Below are positions 10,746 through 22,740 of a stretch of DNA of 64,000 bases, piece after piece. The stretch lies in the NCBI RefSeq assembly GCF_000321225.1, contig NW_004450397.1, positions 1,757,875-1,821,874 of the forward strand, written 5' to 3'. The notes beneath the pieces are model-generated. The model made no database searches and was not told the origin of the DNA. It saw nothing but the letters and a program-made list of their open reading frames with translations. How positions within the stretch are numbered: the stretch's first letter is position 1; each line of letters opens with the position of its first letter. Source of the DNA: Odobenus rosmarus divergens. Lineage: Eukaryota > Chordata > Mammalia > Carnivora > Odobenidae. A program made the translations under genes and the position numbers.

Positions 10746-11247
10746 CAATTCCCCTATCTTTAATATAAGTTGAATTTCTGAGGTTAGATCAAAAGCCATT
10801 TTAGGGACATATTTAGGTCACATATACTCTGCGTTTCAGATTGTTTTTTACTGTTTTAGTTAGAAGAACTAAAGATTGGGAGTGTACGTATGAGTCCCAG
10901 CTGTGCTGCACAGTAGCCATATGAGTATTCAGGTCATTTTACTTATATATCTGTTTTCTTACCTATTAAACAGGGATCAAATTACTTGCCTTATGTTTGA
11001 TATGTATCTAATGTGGAAACTTGTTTATAAAATTAAATCACTGTCTGTATGAGGCAGGGTTGAATTTTACACTGTGTGTAAAATTAGCAAAGAATTGTAT
11101 TACCTGCAAATTTTTTTACCTTTGAACCCCTACTTCTGCTGAAGACAAAGAAAAAAGAACCTGCTATTAAAGACTATCCAGATCTCCCTGGGTTAAAATA
11201 GTTTCTTTGAGTTTAACCCTTGGTATCTCAATGCTATATTAACTATT

Positions 11248-11445
11248 TTTTTTTTAAGATTTTTATTTATTTATTTGAGAGAGAGAATGAGAGAGAGAGC
11301 GCACATGAGAGAGGGGGGAGGGTCAGAGGAAGAAGCAGACTCCCTGCTGAGCAGGGAGCCCGATGCGGGACTCGATCCAGGGACTCCAGGATCATGACCT
11401 GAGCCGAAGGCAGTCGCTTAACCAACTGAGCCACCCAGGCGCCCA
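11248..11445 (-). mobile_element. CAN-SINE, antisense, 14-bp target duplication
   Basis: The element ends GAGCCACCCAGGCGCCC. CTATATTAACTATT occurs at 11234-11247 and 11446-11459. A GA-rich middle with GAGAGAGAGCGC is intact. Confidence 0.95.
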
Positions 11446-12325
11446 CTATATTAACTATTGAGCTAAAACGTATCAGTGTTAATTTTCTGTCTTTGAATCA
11501 CATCTTCTCATTCTTTCCCAGATGGTTCCTACAACAAGGGGCACTTATATATCCATATGGCCTATATATCCTTATATATCCTGCTTGGCCTTCACTTGCT
11601 AGTGCAGTGTGACTATTTGGTCATATTCCTGGTGTTGAGGTACATGGTTCTAGGTGGTTCTTTTGAGTGTGCACCTAATATACCTTGCTAAATCCATGGC
11701 TTCTGTCACAGCATCTGTGAGATCCTTAATATCTGTAGCCTCATCATCCTGATTCATCTTTTTTTCTGGTTAAGTGCTTCAAATGGTAACGTTTTCATGT
11801 ATTTCACTGAGAAAAGTTGAGACTTCTGATTTTCCTATACTGCTAATTCAAGCTGTGGGCAATTTGGAAACCACTTAAGGTCTACGCAGACATATTGTCT
11901 TCAATCAGTGTCCAGACACCACCTGAAGGATATTATGTTTTTCCAGCACAGTGCAAAATATTAAGGTCTTTTAAAGGGACTATCGATTTTCCTAGATTAT
12001 TCCCTAAGAAGCTAGGAGCAAGTTTAGTCTATACTTGGAGTATCTTTGAATTATCTGGGTTTCTGTGTCCTTTGTTTCCAACTAGCTACACTTGGATTTT
12101 TAGCTTGAGAGGTGAAATGGATCACTCCTATATGAATTCTTACTTCTTCTCCCTCTCAGGCATAGAGCCTTTCATACTTCTTTGTTAGATGGAATATCTT
12201 CCTGTCCTCTTCTACATTATCGGTCACTCTGCATCCTCATTTATTCCAGGCAGTCCTAATCTACACCTGTTGTCACAGGGTATTATTAATAGATACACTT
12301 TATTTTTATCAGTTTCTGCAAGTTT

Positions 12326-14139
12326 TTTTTTTTAATTTCAGGTTTTATTTAAATTTTAGCTAACAGGGCGCCTGGGTGGCTCAGATGGTTGAGCGTCTGC
12401 CTTCGGCTCAGGTCATGATCCCAGGGTCCTGGGATCGAGTTCTGCATCGGGCTCCCTGCTCCTTGGGAGCCTGCTTCTCCCTCTGCTTCTCTCTCTCTCT
12501 CCCTCTGTCTCTCATGAATAAATAAATAAAATCTTAAAAAAATAAATTTTAGCTAACATATAGTGTGATATTAGTTTCAGGAGTGTTATTTAGTGATTCA
12601 TCACTTACGTGGAACATGCAGTGCTCATTTTAGCAAGTGCCCTCCTTAATACCCATCACCCATTTAGCCCATCCCTTGCCTACCTCCCCTTTAGCAACCC
12701 TCAGTTTGTTCTCTATAGTTGAGTCTCTTATAGTTTGCCTCCCTCTCTGCTTTTTTTCTTCTTTCCCCTACATTCATCTGTTTTGTTTTGTTAAATTCTT
12801 AGCAGCGGAATGCATATTCTTTTCAAGTGCACGTGGAACATTCTCCAGAATAGATGACATATTGGGCCACAAAACAGTCTCAATAAATTAAAAAAGATTG
12901 ACATTAGATCATGCATCTTTCCCAACCACAATGGTATGAAACTAGAAATCAATCACAAGAAAAAATCTGGAAAGAACAAAAATACATAGAGGCTAAATAA
13001 CATGCTACTGTACAATTGAAATGTTCAACCAAAAAATCAAATATGAAATAAAAAACACAAGGAGACAAATGACAATGAAAACACAAGGGTCCAAAATCTC
13101 TGGGATGCAGCAAAAGCAGTTCTAAGAGGGAAGTTTATAGCAATACAGGCCTACCTCATGAAATAAAAAAATTTCAACTATACAACCTAAGCTTACAGCT
13201 AAAGGAACTAGAAAAAGAAGAACAAACAAAGCCTAAAAGCAGTAGAAGGAAAGAAATAATAAAGATTAGAGTAGAAATGAATGAAATAGAGACAAAAAAA
13301 TAGAGAAGTTCAATAAAACCAGGAGCTGGTTCTTTGGAAAGATAAGCAAAATTGATACACCTTTAGCCAGGCTCATCAACAAAAGAGAGAGGACCAAATT
13401 AAAAAAAAAATGAAAATGAAGAATGAGAGTAATGACCAACATCAGAGAAATACAAAGGATTATAAGCCAATGTTGTAAAAATTTCTATGCCAAAAAATTG
13501 GACAACCTAGTAGAAATGGATAAATTCCTAGAAACATATAACCTTTCAAAACTGAATCAGGAAGAAATAGAAATTTGAACAGATAGATTACTAACAATGA
13601 AATTGAGTTACTAATAAAAACTCCCAGCAAATAAAAGTCCAGGACCAAATGGCTTCACAGGTGAATTCTACCAAACATTTAAAAAAATAATACCTATTCT
13701 TCTCAAACTATTTCAAAAAATAGTAGAAGAAGGAAAGCTTCCAAATTCATTCTATGAAGCCAACATTACCTTGATATCAAAACCAAACAAAGACACTTAC
13801 AAAAAAAAAAAAAACTGTAGGTCAGTTGATGAACACAGATGCAAAAATTTTCAACAAAATACTAGCAAACTGAGTCCAACAATACATTAAAAGAAATCAT
13901 TAACCACAATCAAGTGAGATTTATTCCAGAGATGCACGGATGGTTCAATATTAAGAAATCAATCACATGTGATTGATTTATCATCACCTAATGTGATATA
14001 TCACATTAAGAAGAGAAAGGATGAAAACCATACAGTCATCTCAGTAGAATCAGAACAAGTTTGATGAAGTACAACATCCATTCATGATCAAAACTCTGAA
14101 CAAAGTAGGTTTAGAGGGAACATACCTTAACATAATAGC
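12326..14139 (-). mobile_element. L1 composite: antisense 3' end joined to inverted ORF2
   Basis: The stretch 12326-12798 is an antisense L1 3'UTR (GCTAACATATAGTGTGATATTAG, CATTTAGCCCATCCC) with a SINE inside. From about 12799 the sequence reads sense ORF2 (CTTTTCAAGTGCACGTGGAAC, CAGGAGCTGGTTCTTTGG, CCAGGACCAAATGGCTTC), ending near AACATAATA at 14139. The two parts are not adjacent in the consensus, so either an inversion came with an internal deletion or two insertions abut. No target duplication was found. ORF2 is broken by many stops. Confidence 0.75.
12366..12542 (+). mobile_element. CAN-SINE with 16-bp target duplication, inside L1 3'UTR
   Basis: The copy begins GGGCGCCTGGGTGGCTCAGA and is close to an arctoid consensus. 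TAAATTTTAGCTAACA flanks it at 12350-12365 and 12543-12558. Confidence 0.96.
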
Positions 14140-15123
14140 TTCATTATTACCCTAAACAATGACAACAGCAACAACCAAACAAAAATCCAATTTGGAAAAT
14201 ACTAATTGAAAATTTCTAGAATTTATTTCCTGTTATCTAAAAAAGAAGTTTGGATTTAGAAATAGCTTTCCTCTTTCTATCACATCTATCTGTTCAAGAC
14301 AGTAGATTGATTTGATATAGTAGGATTTGAGTAGAAGATGCCATTTCTGCCACCATAAGTTTCACTATGGACAGCGCCAATATACTGGGTATTTGTATGC
14401 CCTTCCAGATCTGTTTTATGGCTGTCAGTGGAAACTGGATGTGGCAGTTGCCATTCTCAGGATGAATTCTGTATTGTACGTGGTTTCTCATGTCATCAGA
14501 TTTTGTTTAGGATCCACAATGGGCACACATGATTGATGCAGCCTATGTGGTATAGTTAGTATCCTAGTTATAACAGAGGATGAATAAAATAAAGTATTTG
14601 ATATCTATAGTGAAAGATGGAAGACTCACAATTCATGAAACCAAGGTGCTGAGTGGCCAAAATGACTGTCAGATATCCCTAACTCCAGGCTAATCCTAGG
14701 ATCAATTAGGACATTCTTCAAATTAGGACAGACAATATAGTCTCAGTTTTATCATCTTTCTCCTTGGAGTACAAGCCAAGGTTCTACTTAATGAGCTGAA
14801 CTTTTTGGGAATGTTTCATACAAAAAATGATTTATTACCACCCAAGTCTTTTTTTTTTTCTCCCCTTCCCGTTGGAACATTCCTATCAGGTACACGTGGG
14901 TATACAGTCTTGGATTAACCTTTTAACATCAATCTATTAGTGTGTCATGAAGCTGTAGAATGAATTTATTAAAAATTTTTAAAAGTGAAACTATACTAAA
15001 ATATATGCAAAGTTCCTCTATGATCTAACATGGAAGATACTTCAATTTTTATGCTTATTTTTTGATTACATCTTTATTTTCAGTGTCTGCTTTATTTCAG
15101 TGATGCTCTGAGAAGTCACTTCT

Positions 15124-15309
15124 TTTTTTTTGAATTTATTCATTTTAGAGAAATGGGGGAAGGACAAAGGGAAAGGGAGAGAGAAAATCTCAAGCACACT
15201 CCCCACTGAGTGCGGGCTCTACACGGGGTTCAGTCTCATGACCCAGAGACCACGACCTGAGCCAAAATCAAGAGTCGGGTGCTCAACCGACTGAGCCACC
15301 CAGGCACTC
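15124..15309 (-). mobile_element. Older CAN-SINE, antisense, long target duplication
   Basis: The body is diverged (AAAATCAAGAGTCGGGTGCTC near the head), yet CTCTGAGAAGTCACTTCT is perfectly repeated at 15106-15123 and 15310-15327. Confidence 0.93.
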
Positions 15310-15732
15310 CTCTGAGAAGTCACTTCTAACCAAAACTTTTGGGGTATGATCTTGGAGCAGTAGGAAGTATCTTATAATTTTTATCTGTATTCCTAATCAT
15401 CACTTCTTTAAAAACCTGATCTTGAACATTTAGCTCACTATCTTTCTCTATAAACATAGAGATCTCTCTAATGTTTTGCAAGAAGAAAGGTTAGAATTTA
15501 GAATTTTTTTATGATACTCAGTTTGTATATAAAAGGGAAAGTATACTGTGAGATGACAAAAATCTAAAAGAAGTATGTGTTTTCAAATTCTTTTGGTAGG
15601 TAATGGTATAGCAACTTTCAAATTTATTTAAATCTTATAGAAAACCCTATAATTTGTTTTGTTTTACAAAATCACTGAAAATGTTCAAAATTCTGAATTA
15701 CAGCCCTATGATTGAAAAGATATATAATTTGT

Positions 15733-15747
15733 TAGTGTGTGTGTATG

Positions 15748-15784
<37 letters not shown>
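15733..15784. repeat. (TG)n(TA)n microsatellite
   Basis: A short GTGTGTGTATGTATGTG stretch leads into a (TA) run of about 15 units. Confidence 0.95.
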
Positions 15785-15786
<2 letters not shown>

Positions 15787-15859
15787 AGTTACATTTTATC
15801 TTTTTTTTGGATCATGGTCTCTAATTCAGGAGGTATTCTAAAAAATAAATGTATATGTT

Positions 15860-17009
15860 TTCTAATCTGCCTGCTGAGAGAATCTAGAAGTAATGACACT
15901 CCAATAGCAAATGAGTATACCCGGTGCATAGATATCTGTTTCTAATACCATTCTCCAATAAAAGGAAGTTAGGGCTCCTTGGAGAAGTGGCTTGATTATA
16001 GGCTGGGCAGGGAAAATACAAAATGAACCTGGAACATTTGTCCCATCTTGTTGCACTAGAATGTTAGGAGATACTCAGAAAGTAAAAGAAAGAGAGAGAG
16101 AGAGAGAGAAAAGGGAAGGGGGAAGGAACTGAACAAAACATTAGGGTATGTCAAGGGACAAAGGAACTGTTGAGGGCACTTCCTAAATGGACCAACAACC
16201 AAATTTGGTTTGGCTGTTGAGACTGATGGTGCTATACACACAGCAAGAAGGTATGCAAACATTTACATTATATAATTGAGCTCTGTGGGGAGAGCAGCCC
16301 ATGCCTTACATGCAGGTCAGAAATGTCTTGAGAACTAAGGAAGGAGACTGGTTTGGGGTTTTTGTTGTGTTTAGGGTTTGGGAGCAGGATGAGAGTCCCT
16401 GTGTGGGAGGAGGGCCTTATATGGTTTGAATCTCCCACCAGTGGCAAAGGAGGGAGCATCCAGTCTTTCATAGCCGCTTGCTCAGGTGTGGGGCCCTAAG
16501 GGAAGCAGGAAGTAAGGCTTAAAAACAGTTAGCAGCCAAACATCAACAAATGGAGTCATACTCATTATAGGAATCAACCTGAAACAGCTCCCAGTGCTCA
16601 AATTTTGAAAAATTTGAGCAACAAAATAATACAGTATGGGATTATAACCCAGAGTATAAAATAAATATCTATGAGTTCATAATGATATAAATAAATGGAT
16701 GAGTATGTAAATGGAGGAAAATAAAAATATTTCTCTCAAAGAAGAATCTCAAATGACATATGTAGATAATCTTTCCCTCGAGAAGGTGGAGCTTAACACT
16801 CCAATTGTTCATTGTTGGCTATACTAAATGATTTGCTTCCACAAGTACAGTGGAAATGGGGGAAAGGGTAATTTTACAGTAGAGAAACCTGGCAAATACT
16901 ACTTCAGGAAGGTGATCAGGGTTATCATCAATCTTTAGTCATGTTGATAAATACCCTTGATGAGCTATTAATGACACTTCTACTCTGTGGTCTTCCTTCT
17001 CAAAACCAT
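15860..17009 (+). mobile_element. L1M/L1ME-type 3' region (sense), left part
   Basis: The segment carries a recognisable old L1 3' series: AGGGCTCCTTGGAGAAGTGG, AAACAGCTCCCAGTGCTC, TATGGGATTATAACCCAG, GGTGGAGCTTAACACTCC, TTACAGTAGAGAAACCTGGC and GTCATGTTGATAAATACCC. It continues at 17692 after a younger L1. A GA repeat sits at 16085-16110, and 16130-16530 is GC-richer and weakly matched. Confidence 0.65.
16085..16110. repeat. (GA)n microsatellite
   Basis: AAAGAAAGAGAGAGAGAGAG and a following purine run (GGGAAGGGGGAAGG). Confidence 0.9.
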
Positions 17010-17691
17010 AACTCTCACATTTAGGTCTTTTATCCATTTTGAGTCTATTTTTGTGTATGATGTAAGAAAATGGTACAGTTTCATTCTCCTGCATGATGGC
17101 TGTCCAATTTTCCCAACACCGTTTGTTGAAGAGACTGTCTTTTTTCCATTGGATATTCTTTCCTGCTTTGTCGAAGATTAGTTGACCATAGAGTTGAGGG
17201 TCCATTTCTGGGTTCTCTATTCTGTTCCATTGATAAGTGTCTGTTTTTATGCCAGTACCATACTGTCTTGATGATTACAGCTTTGTAATAGAGCCTCAAG
17301 TCTGGAATTGTGATGCCACCAATTTTAGTTTTCTTTTTCAACATTCCTTTGGCTATTGGGGGACTGTATCATATGATTTCACTCATATGTAGAATTTAAG
17401 AAACAAAACAGAGGAGCAGAGGGGAAGGGAGGGAAAAATAAAACAAGACAAAATCAGAGAGGGAAACAAACCATAAGAGACCCTTAATCATAGGAAACAA
17501 ACTGAGGGTTGCTGGAGGGGAGAGGGGTATGGGGATCGGATAACTGGGTGATAGGCATTAAGGAGGGCACATGATGTAATGAGCACTGGGTGTTACATAC
17601 AAGTGGTGAATCACTGAACTCTACCTCTGAAACTAATAATACACTATATGTTAATTAATTGAATTTAAATAAAATAATCAGAATAATAAAA
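17010..17691 (+). mobile_element. L1 with inverted 5' part, inserted in L1M 3' end
   Basis: The stretch 17010-17358 is antisense ORF2 (TCTTTTATCCATTTTGAGTC, TTGACCATAGAGTTGAGGG, CCAGTACCATACTGTCTTG). From 17359 the sequence is sense L1 3'UTR (TCATATGATTTCACTCATATG, GTAATGAGCACTGGGTGTTAC, A-rich tail). The inverted part stops well short of the 3' part in the consensus, implying a deletion at inversion. No target duplication is seen, and the host L1M text seems to lack sequence between the flanks. Confidence 0.82.
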
Positions 17692-18180
17692 AGAAGACAT
17701 GATGACTAAATGTAAGGTATCCTGGATGGGATCTTGGAACAGAAAAAGGATATTAGAAAAATCTTGGGGAGTCTGGGTGGCTCAATCAGTTAAGCATCCG
17801 ACTCTTGATTTCGGCTCAGGTCATGATCTCAGGGTGATGAGATAGAGCCCCACATCAGGCTCCATGCTCAGCACTGAGTCTGCTTGTCCTTCTCCTTCCC
17901 CCACCCACTTGTACTCTCTCTCTCAAATAAATAAATAAATAAAATCTTAGAAAAAAAAGAAAAACCTTAATGAAATTAGAATGCAATATGGACTTTGTTA
18001 ATAATAATGTATCAATATTGTCTCATTACTTGTGTCAAACGCACTATGGTAATGCATGATGTTAGCAGTGGGAATAAGGTGGTGGTACACAAGAACTCTA
18101 TTACATTGCAACTTTTATGTGAACCTTACACTATTCTAAATAAGTGCCTTTAAAATTTTTATAATCCATTTTGGCATCCA
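17692..18180 (+). mobile_element. L1M/L1ME-type 3' region (sense), right part
   Basis: The element resumes with ACATGATGACTAAATGTAAGG, CCTGGATGGGATCTTGGAAC and, past a SINE, GGACTTTGTTAATAATAATG and ATTCTAAATAAGTGCC, the expected 3' terminus of the element at 15860-17009. Confidence 0.7.
17766..17957 (+). mobile_element. CAN-SINE inside L1M 3' end
   Basis: The copy runs GAGTCTGGGTGGCTCAATCAG to an AAATAAATAAATAAATAAAAT tail. AGAAAAATCTT (17755-17765) and AGAAAAACCTT (17958-17968) form the near-identical flanks. Confidence 0.93.
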
Positions 18181-18969
18181 AGAATAGATACACATTTTTT
18201 ACTTTTTTTTTTCCAGCCAGGCATTTCATGAGCACTAATCTATAGGTTACAATTTATTACCTGCTATTTTCTATTAATAAAGGAATCTTACTACTCAGTG
18301 ATAGTAGGAAAGATGTGTATATCCATATATAATTAAACAGATTTTTTTTTGTGTTGGTATAATCACATGCAATGAGGGATGAGAGAACTGTTTAAGGTTG
18401 AGTTTTTAATTCAAGTCTATTGTTCAGGAAATATAGGTAAATGATATGCCACCAAACTAACAAATGTTCTTAATTATAAAACATGTTTAATAAAACAAAG
18501 AGTGTCCATGGGTGGAAAATGAGCTAAGAGTTTCAGGAAAAACAACAGTCTCTTCATATTTTACTTCCCAACTAATACTTTCCTCATCTTTTATAAACAG
18601 AAAGATGAATTAAGTTGTTGTGAAGTAATTTCAACAGAGGAGAAACTTCTCTCAAAGTAGAATACTGAATAATTATCATTCAAAGTGTGCAATAAGTATT
18701 CTTGATTCAGGAAATGATGCTGTGAAATAAATGTTTCAGATGCTTATTTATAATGGATACCTAATAATTCTCCATGGAATTGAATTTAAACTTAAAATTA
18801 TGTTTTTCTTTTGTTACAATTCATGTTTAAATTTTTTTTTAATATATAGGAATTAATCCAAGAGGTTAATGTTTTTATATTTTGCAGTTGATATTTAGAC
18901 ATTGCATTTTATTCAATCCTTTTGGGTCATTTTATATATAACCCCATGTCTTTTGATTTTATTTTTTAG

Positions 18970-19039
18970 ATTTCTGGGCTTCAAGCAACACTGAAGCATA
19001 TGGAAATAGGGCATAATTATCATGCTTCTGAAATTAGAG
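18970..19039 (+). CDS. SPAG16: SPAG16 internal coding exon B (70 bp)
   Basis: This short exon starts in phase 0 and encodes 23 codons plus one base (phase 1 exit). The peptide begins ISGLQATLKHMEIGHNYH and ends ASEIR. The ISGLQ-TLK core matches the SPAG16 segment that directly follows the exon A peptide. The acceptor is a T-rich tract ending TTTTTTAG at 18962-18969 and the donor is AGAG|GTAAAA at 19040. The second half (HMEIGHNYHASEIR) differs more from the human protein as I remember it than the neighbouring exons do, so it may be a flexible, faster-changing linker. It is separated from exon A by an 11.6-kb intron. Because 70 is not a multiple of three, skipping it alone would shift the frame. 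Confidence 0.9.
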
Positions 19040-19239
19040 GTAAAAGTAAAATGTGATAAAACTAATTTAATATTGGCTGGTGAGTTTTAAATTTTATCAG
19101 AGCTCCAAATGCTAGAGATACTTAAGAGTAAATAAATGATGTGGTAACTATTTCATAAATTAAAATGCTAATGAAAATATCAAGAGGGAGTATAGATACA
19201 GTACTGTATAGATTAATTTTAGAGAAAAATATGAGTAAA

Positions 19240-20450
19240 CTATGATGGGAGGACTTCTGTTTCTGGCCATGATGGAGTATCTGGTACCAGACTAACCTTC
19301 TTTCAGTAAAATACTCTTAAAACTAACTATCTATAAGGCAGCTACTTTTAGGCATTGCAAAATAGCACAAGTCACAGAAGGTAAGTGATAGAAGGAAAAT
19401 TTTGAAGTTGAGATCCACCATCACCATGGCTTTGTGCCTGCAGAAATTTCCAAACCAAATTCCATGGAAATGGAGGTCTAGAAGAGTATGCCAGTCCTGA
19501 TGAACTGAAAAGGCAAAGATCATAGTTGACAGCTGTCAAAGCAACTAGAATCTGTAGGAAAGTGCACTAGATAAAAGGGTGCTGCAATGAGCAGTGGTCC
19601 GGTTTGTGAGGACGTTTACTATGAGTCCTTAGTTGATAACCAGGCTGTACATATAGACTACTGGAGACTTACCAGAAAGAGAAGACTTTATAGGGCTCAG
19701 AGAGGAAGAAGGATTCTAGAGATCAAACAGAGATGGGAGACGTTGCCATGCCTGGAATGGAGAGACCTCATTAACATCTTGGTAACACCTACTAACATTT
19801 AACATAATCATAGTAACATAACACTTGTACTGCTCTATAGAACCAAAAAGCAAAGCTTACATAGAATTTCTAGGGAAGACAGAATTTGGAGTTTGAATCT
19901 TGCCAAGTTAGCCTTGGGAAAAATTTAGAGCTTTGCATGGACCCACCTTAATAAAGCATAAAATAAAGCCTAGAATTTCAAGGTGATCATCAAAAAATTA
20001 AACTGCCTGCTAGAATAAAAATCAATACCCTTTAAAGGAAGGCAGTTGGCCAGAGTCTTTATAATCTATTATCTATACTGCCTAGTATGTAATTAAAATT
20101 TTCTATACATGTTATAGAAACAGGAAAAGGTGATCTACAATCAAGACAAAAATCAATAAATGGAAACCTACACTGAGATGGCCCAGGTGTTGGATTTTGC
20201 AGATAAAAATGCTAAAGCAGCTATTTTGAATATGATCAAGGACTTAAAGAAAAATATGACATTAATTGAGGAGATAGGGAATCTTAGCAGATACATAGAA
20301 ACAAAAAAAGGAAATTGAAATTCTAGTACTGAGAAATATGGTAGCTTTAATGAAAATTTTATAGTTCACAACAGATTGGAGATGACAGACATCTCAGTGA
20401 ATTTAATAGATATTAATTAAAACCTAGTCTGAAGAAGAGATAAGAAAAAA
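19240..20450 (+). mobile_element. Ancient L1M 5' region (sense), second copy
   Basis: AAATTAAACTGCCTGCTAG, GTTATAGAAACAGGAAAAGG and GCAGATAAAAATGCTAAAGC align by eye with the same blocks at 2645-3905. The copy is heavily diverged and has no useful open frame. Confidence 0.55.
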
Positions 20451-22219
20451 GGGAAAGATCTGTGATGTTTTGAAGTGGCTTTTGGTCAAAAGGAATAAAT
20501 TTCAACCCAACACGAAGAAATAGGTTCTTTTAATTGCAGAATCCCAACTACCTGAATAAAATTATTCCTTAAATTCTGTACTGAATAATTTTATGATCTT
20601 TATAAACATGCATTCTGGTGTTAGGTATGGGACTTGCAGTACCTTTTCCCAAGCTTCTGGTTTTAGCATTTGGCTGTGTCATGTCAGACTTTATCTCTCT
20701 GACTGCCTGATTAACTTGGAACCGTACTTAGCCAGGAACTCTAATTTGAAGAGAAGTTGATTTGTTGGTTAACTGGTTGTCTCTCATAAATACTGTCATC
20801 CTTCATAATATGAATTAACTCCCCCTCCATTTGCTCATTTTAGTTTAATTTATAAAAACTTTGTCTACCTGTCATCCATATAAAAGTCTACCCATTTATT
20901 TTGGGCGAAGGTTGGTATGGCAGTAGAGATTCTTAAAATTAAATATTCACTCTGTACTTAGGGAAAAATGAATTGATCATCCTTTACTCTGAACTTTGGG
21001 AAAAAGACAAATTGTTATTCAATCCAAATTTAGGGATAAGACAAAAATTGAACTGATTTGGAGTAATCAAGTTATTTTAAATATACCATATTTTTTATTA
21101 TAAAAGCGATATGCCTATTTTAGAAATTATCAAAATGACAAACTTTATTTTTTAAAATTATCCATAGTTGTACTACCCAGAGAGAATATTATTAATACTA
21201 CAGTACTGAACTTTTTCACCTGAAAATGGTTTTTAATTCTACATTTATTCTTATATGATATGTAGAATAATAGAAAAATTCCTAGGAGAAACTATGAAAT
21301 ATTGAATTATTATTGATTAGATTTTTGAAGTGACAATTTTGTACTATTTTTCTTTGTTGTTATGAAATATATATCAAATATTTACAAGAAACTATTCAGA
21401 AAGCACATTAATATATATTATGAGATAAAAGTGGTTTTTGTACAAATTACTTAATTTCAAAAAAGTTTATGAATATGCTGATTTTGATATGTTTTTGTTG
21501 GTTATTAGCTTATATTACTTTGCTTTCCGATAAGGTTGCAATTTGAATGCAATAATGCCTATTTCCAAAGCAGGTTATAAAGATACATATAATTGTATTT
21601 TAATATATCTTATAACTTATGATAGGAAATTATGAATTCAGGATGAACAGCTAGAAATTGGAAATGTTAGATGAAGCAAAAAACAACTGTAAAAGCTGAC
21701 TTCAGAGGTTGATAGAGGAAAAAGATGTCATTTGGAGTAAAGCAAAATATTCCATAAGGTTCTTAGCTTAATAAATTGCTGCTTTTTAAGTTGGATATTT
21801 TGTTGCTGCTCAGAATTGCATTATGATACCAGTTTCATATGACTATATGGAATATATAGCCTAGATTAGAAAGTAAAATTAAAGTAAAAATACAGTAAAT
21901 TTAAAGTAAAGCCTCTTCCCCTTTACCTCAATTGGCCTTTTTCTGAATTACAATTAGATATGTGCTTGATCTCCTTATTTTAGCTTACATGTGTCCTAAT
22001 CTCTTAGATGTTTTCTGTTTAGCTCTCTGGGCCAGATTGTGGATAATTTCTTCAAAACCTTTTTTTCAGTTAAATAATTCTCTTTTCAGTTGGGTTTAAT
22101 TTGTAAGTGAGTTAGTGACTGGCACAATGTAGGTCCTTAAGTATTTATTTTGTTAAATGAATATATTCATGCATTTTTATTTTTTTATTTATTTGATATA
22201 TACAAAATAGGGATATTTA

Positions 22220-22735
22220 TTGGAGATCTGAAAATAAGGTTTGGAAGAATTGACACTAATGATATAGAGTCTTCAAATCCATGGGCACAAAATATATCTC
22301 CATTTATTTGGATCTGCTTTGACTTGCTTTATCAGTTTTTTTGTAGTTTTTCACTTACAGATCCTGTACATATTTCTTGGATGTATATGTAAATATTTAA
22401 TTTATTTTGATGTTGTAAGTTTATTGTCTTTTAAATTTCAGTATCTAATATTCATCACTGGCATATAAGAAAGCAATTGACTTCAGTTTATTGACCTTAT
22501 ATCTGTGATTTCACAATACTTACTGTAAGTTTCAGGAGATAGTTTCTGATTATTTTGTGTTTTCTATACAATCATGTCACCTATGAATAAAGGCAGTTAT
22601 TATTTATTCTTTTCTAATCTGTATGTCTATTTCTTTTTCTTGTCTTATTTTACTAGGTAGAACTTCCAATACACTGTTGAATAAGAGTGGTGAAAGGGAA
22701 AATTGTTGTCTTTTTCTTGATGCATTTTTTAAATT
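22220..22735 (-). mobile_element. Old L1M ORF2 fragment, antisense
   Basis: AGTCTTCAAATCCATGGGCAC, ATCTCCATTTATTTGGATC, AGATCCTGTACATATTTCTTGG and TTGAATAAGAGTGGTGAAAGGG are antisense reverse-transcriptase-region text. Confidence 0.7.
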
Positions 22736-22740
22736 TTTTT

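Larger units (their letters stand above)
7349..18969 (+). other. SPAG16: SPAG16 intron A-B (11,621 bp)
   Basis: The intron runs from GTAAAG to TTTTTTAG. It holds five CAN-SINEs, three L1 insertions with internal inversions, and a long L1M-type 3' end. Stretches where I see nothing recognisable are 7841-8946, 10762-11233, 11460-12325, 14140-15105, 15328-15730 and 18181-18969. Confidence 0.85.

Noticed and set aside
9920..10773. Several overlapping frames resembling a reverse-transcriptase protein
   Set aside because: They are broken pieces of L1 ORF2 in the inverted half of a twin-primed L1, not a cellular gene.
12366..12440. tRNA-like heads of the SINEs as possible tRNA genes
   Set aside because: The tRNA-Lys-derived heads are followed by CT-rich and A-rich SINE bodies flanked by target duplications. 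The expected mature tRNA arms are not preserved.
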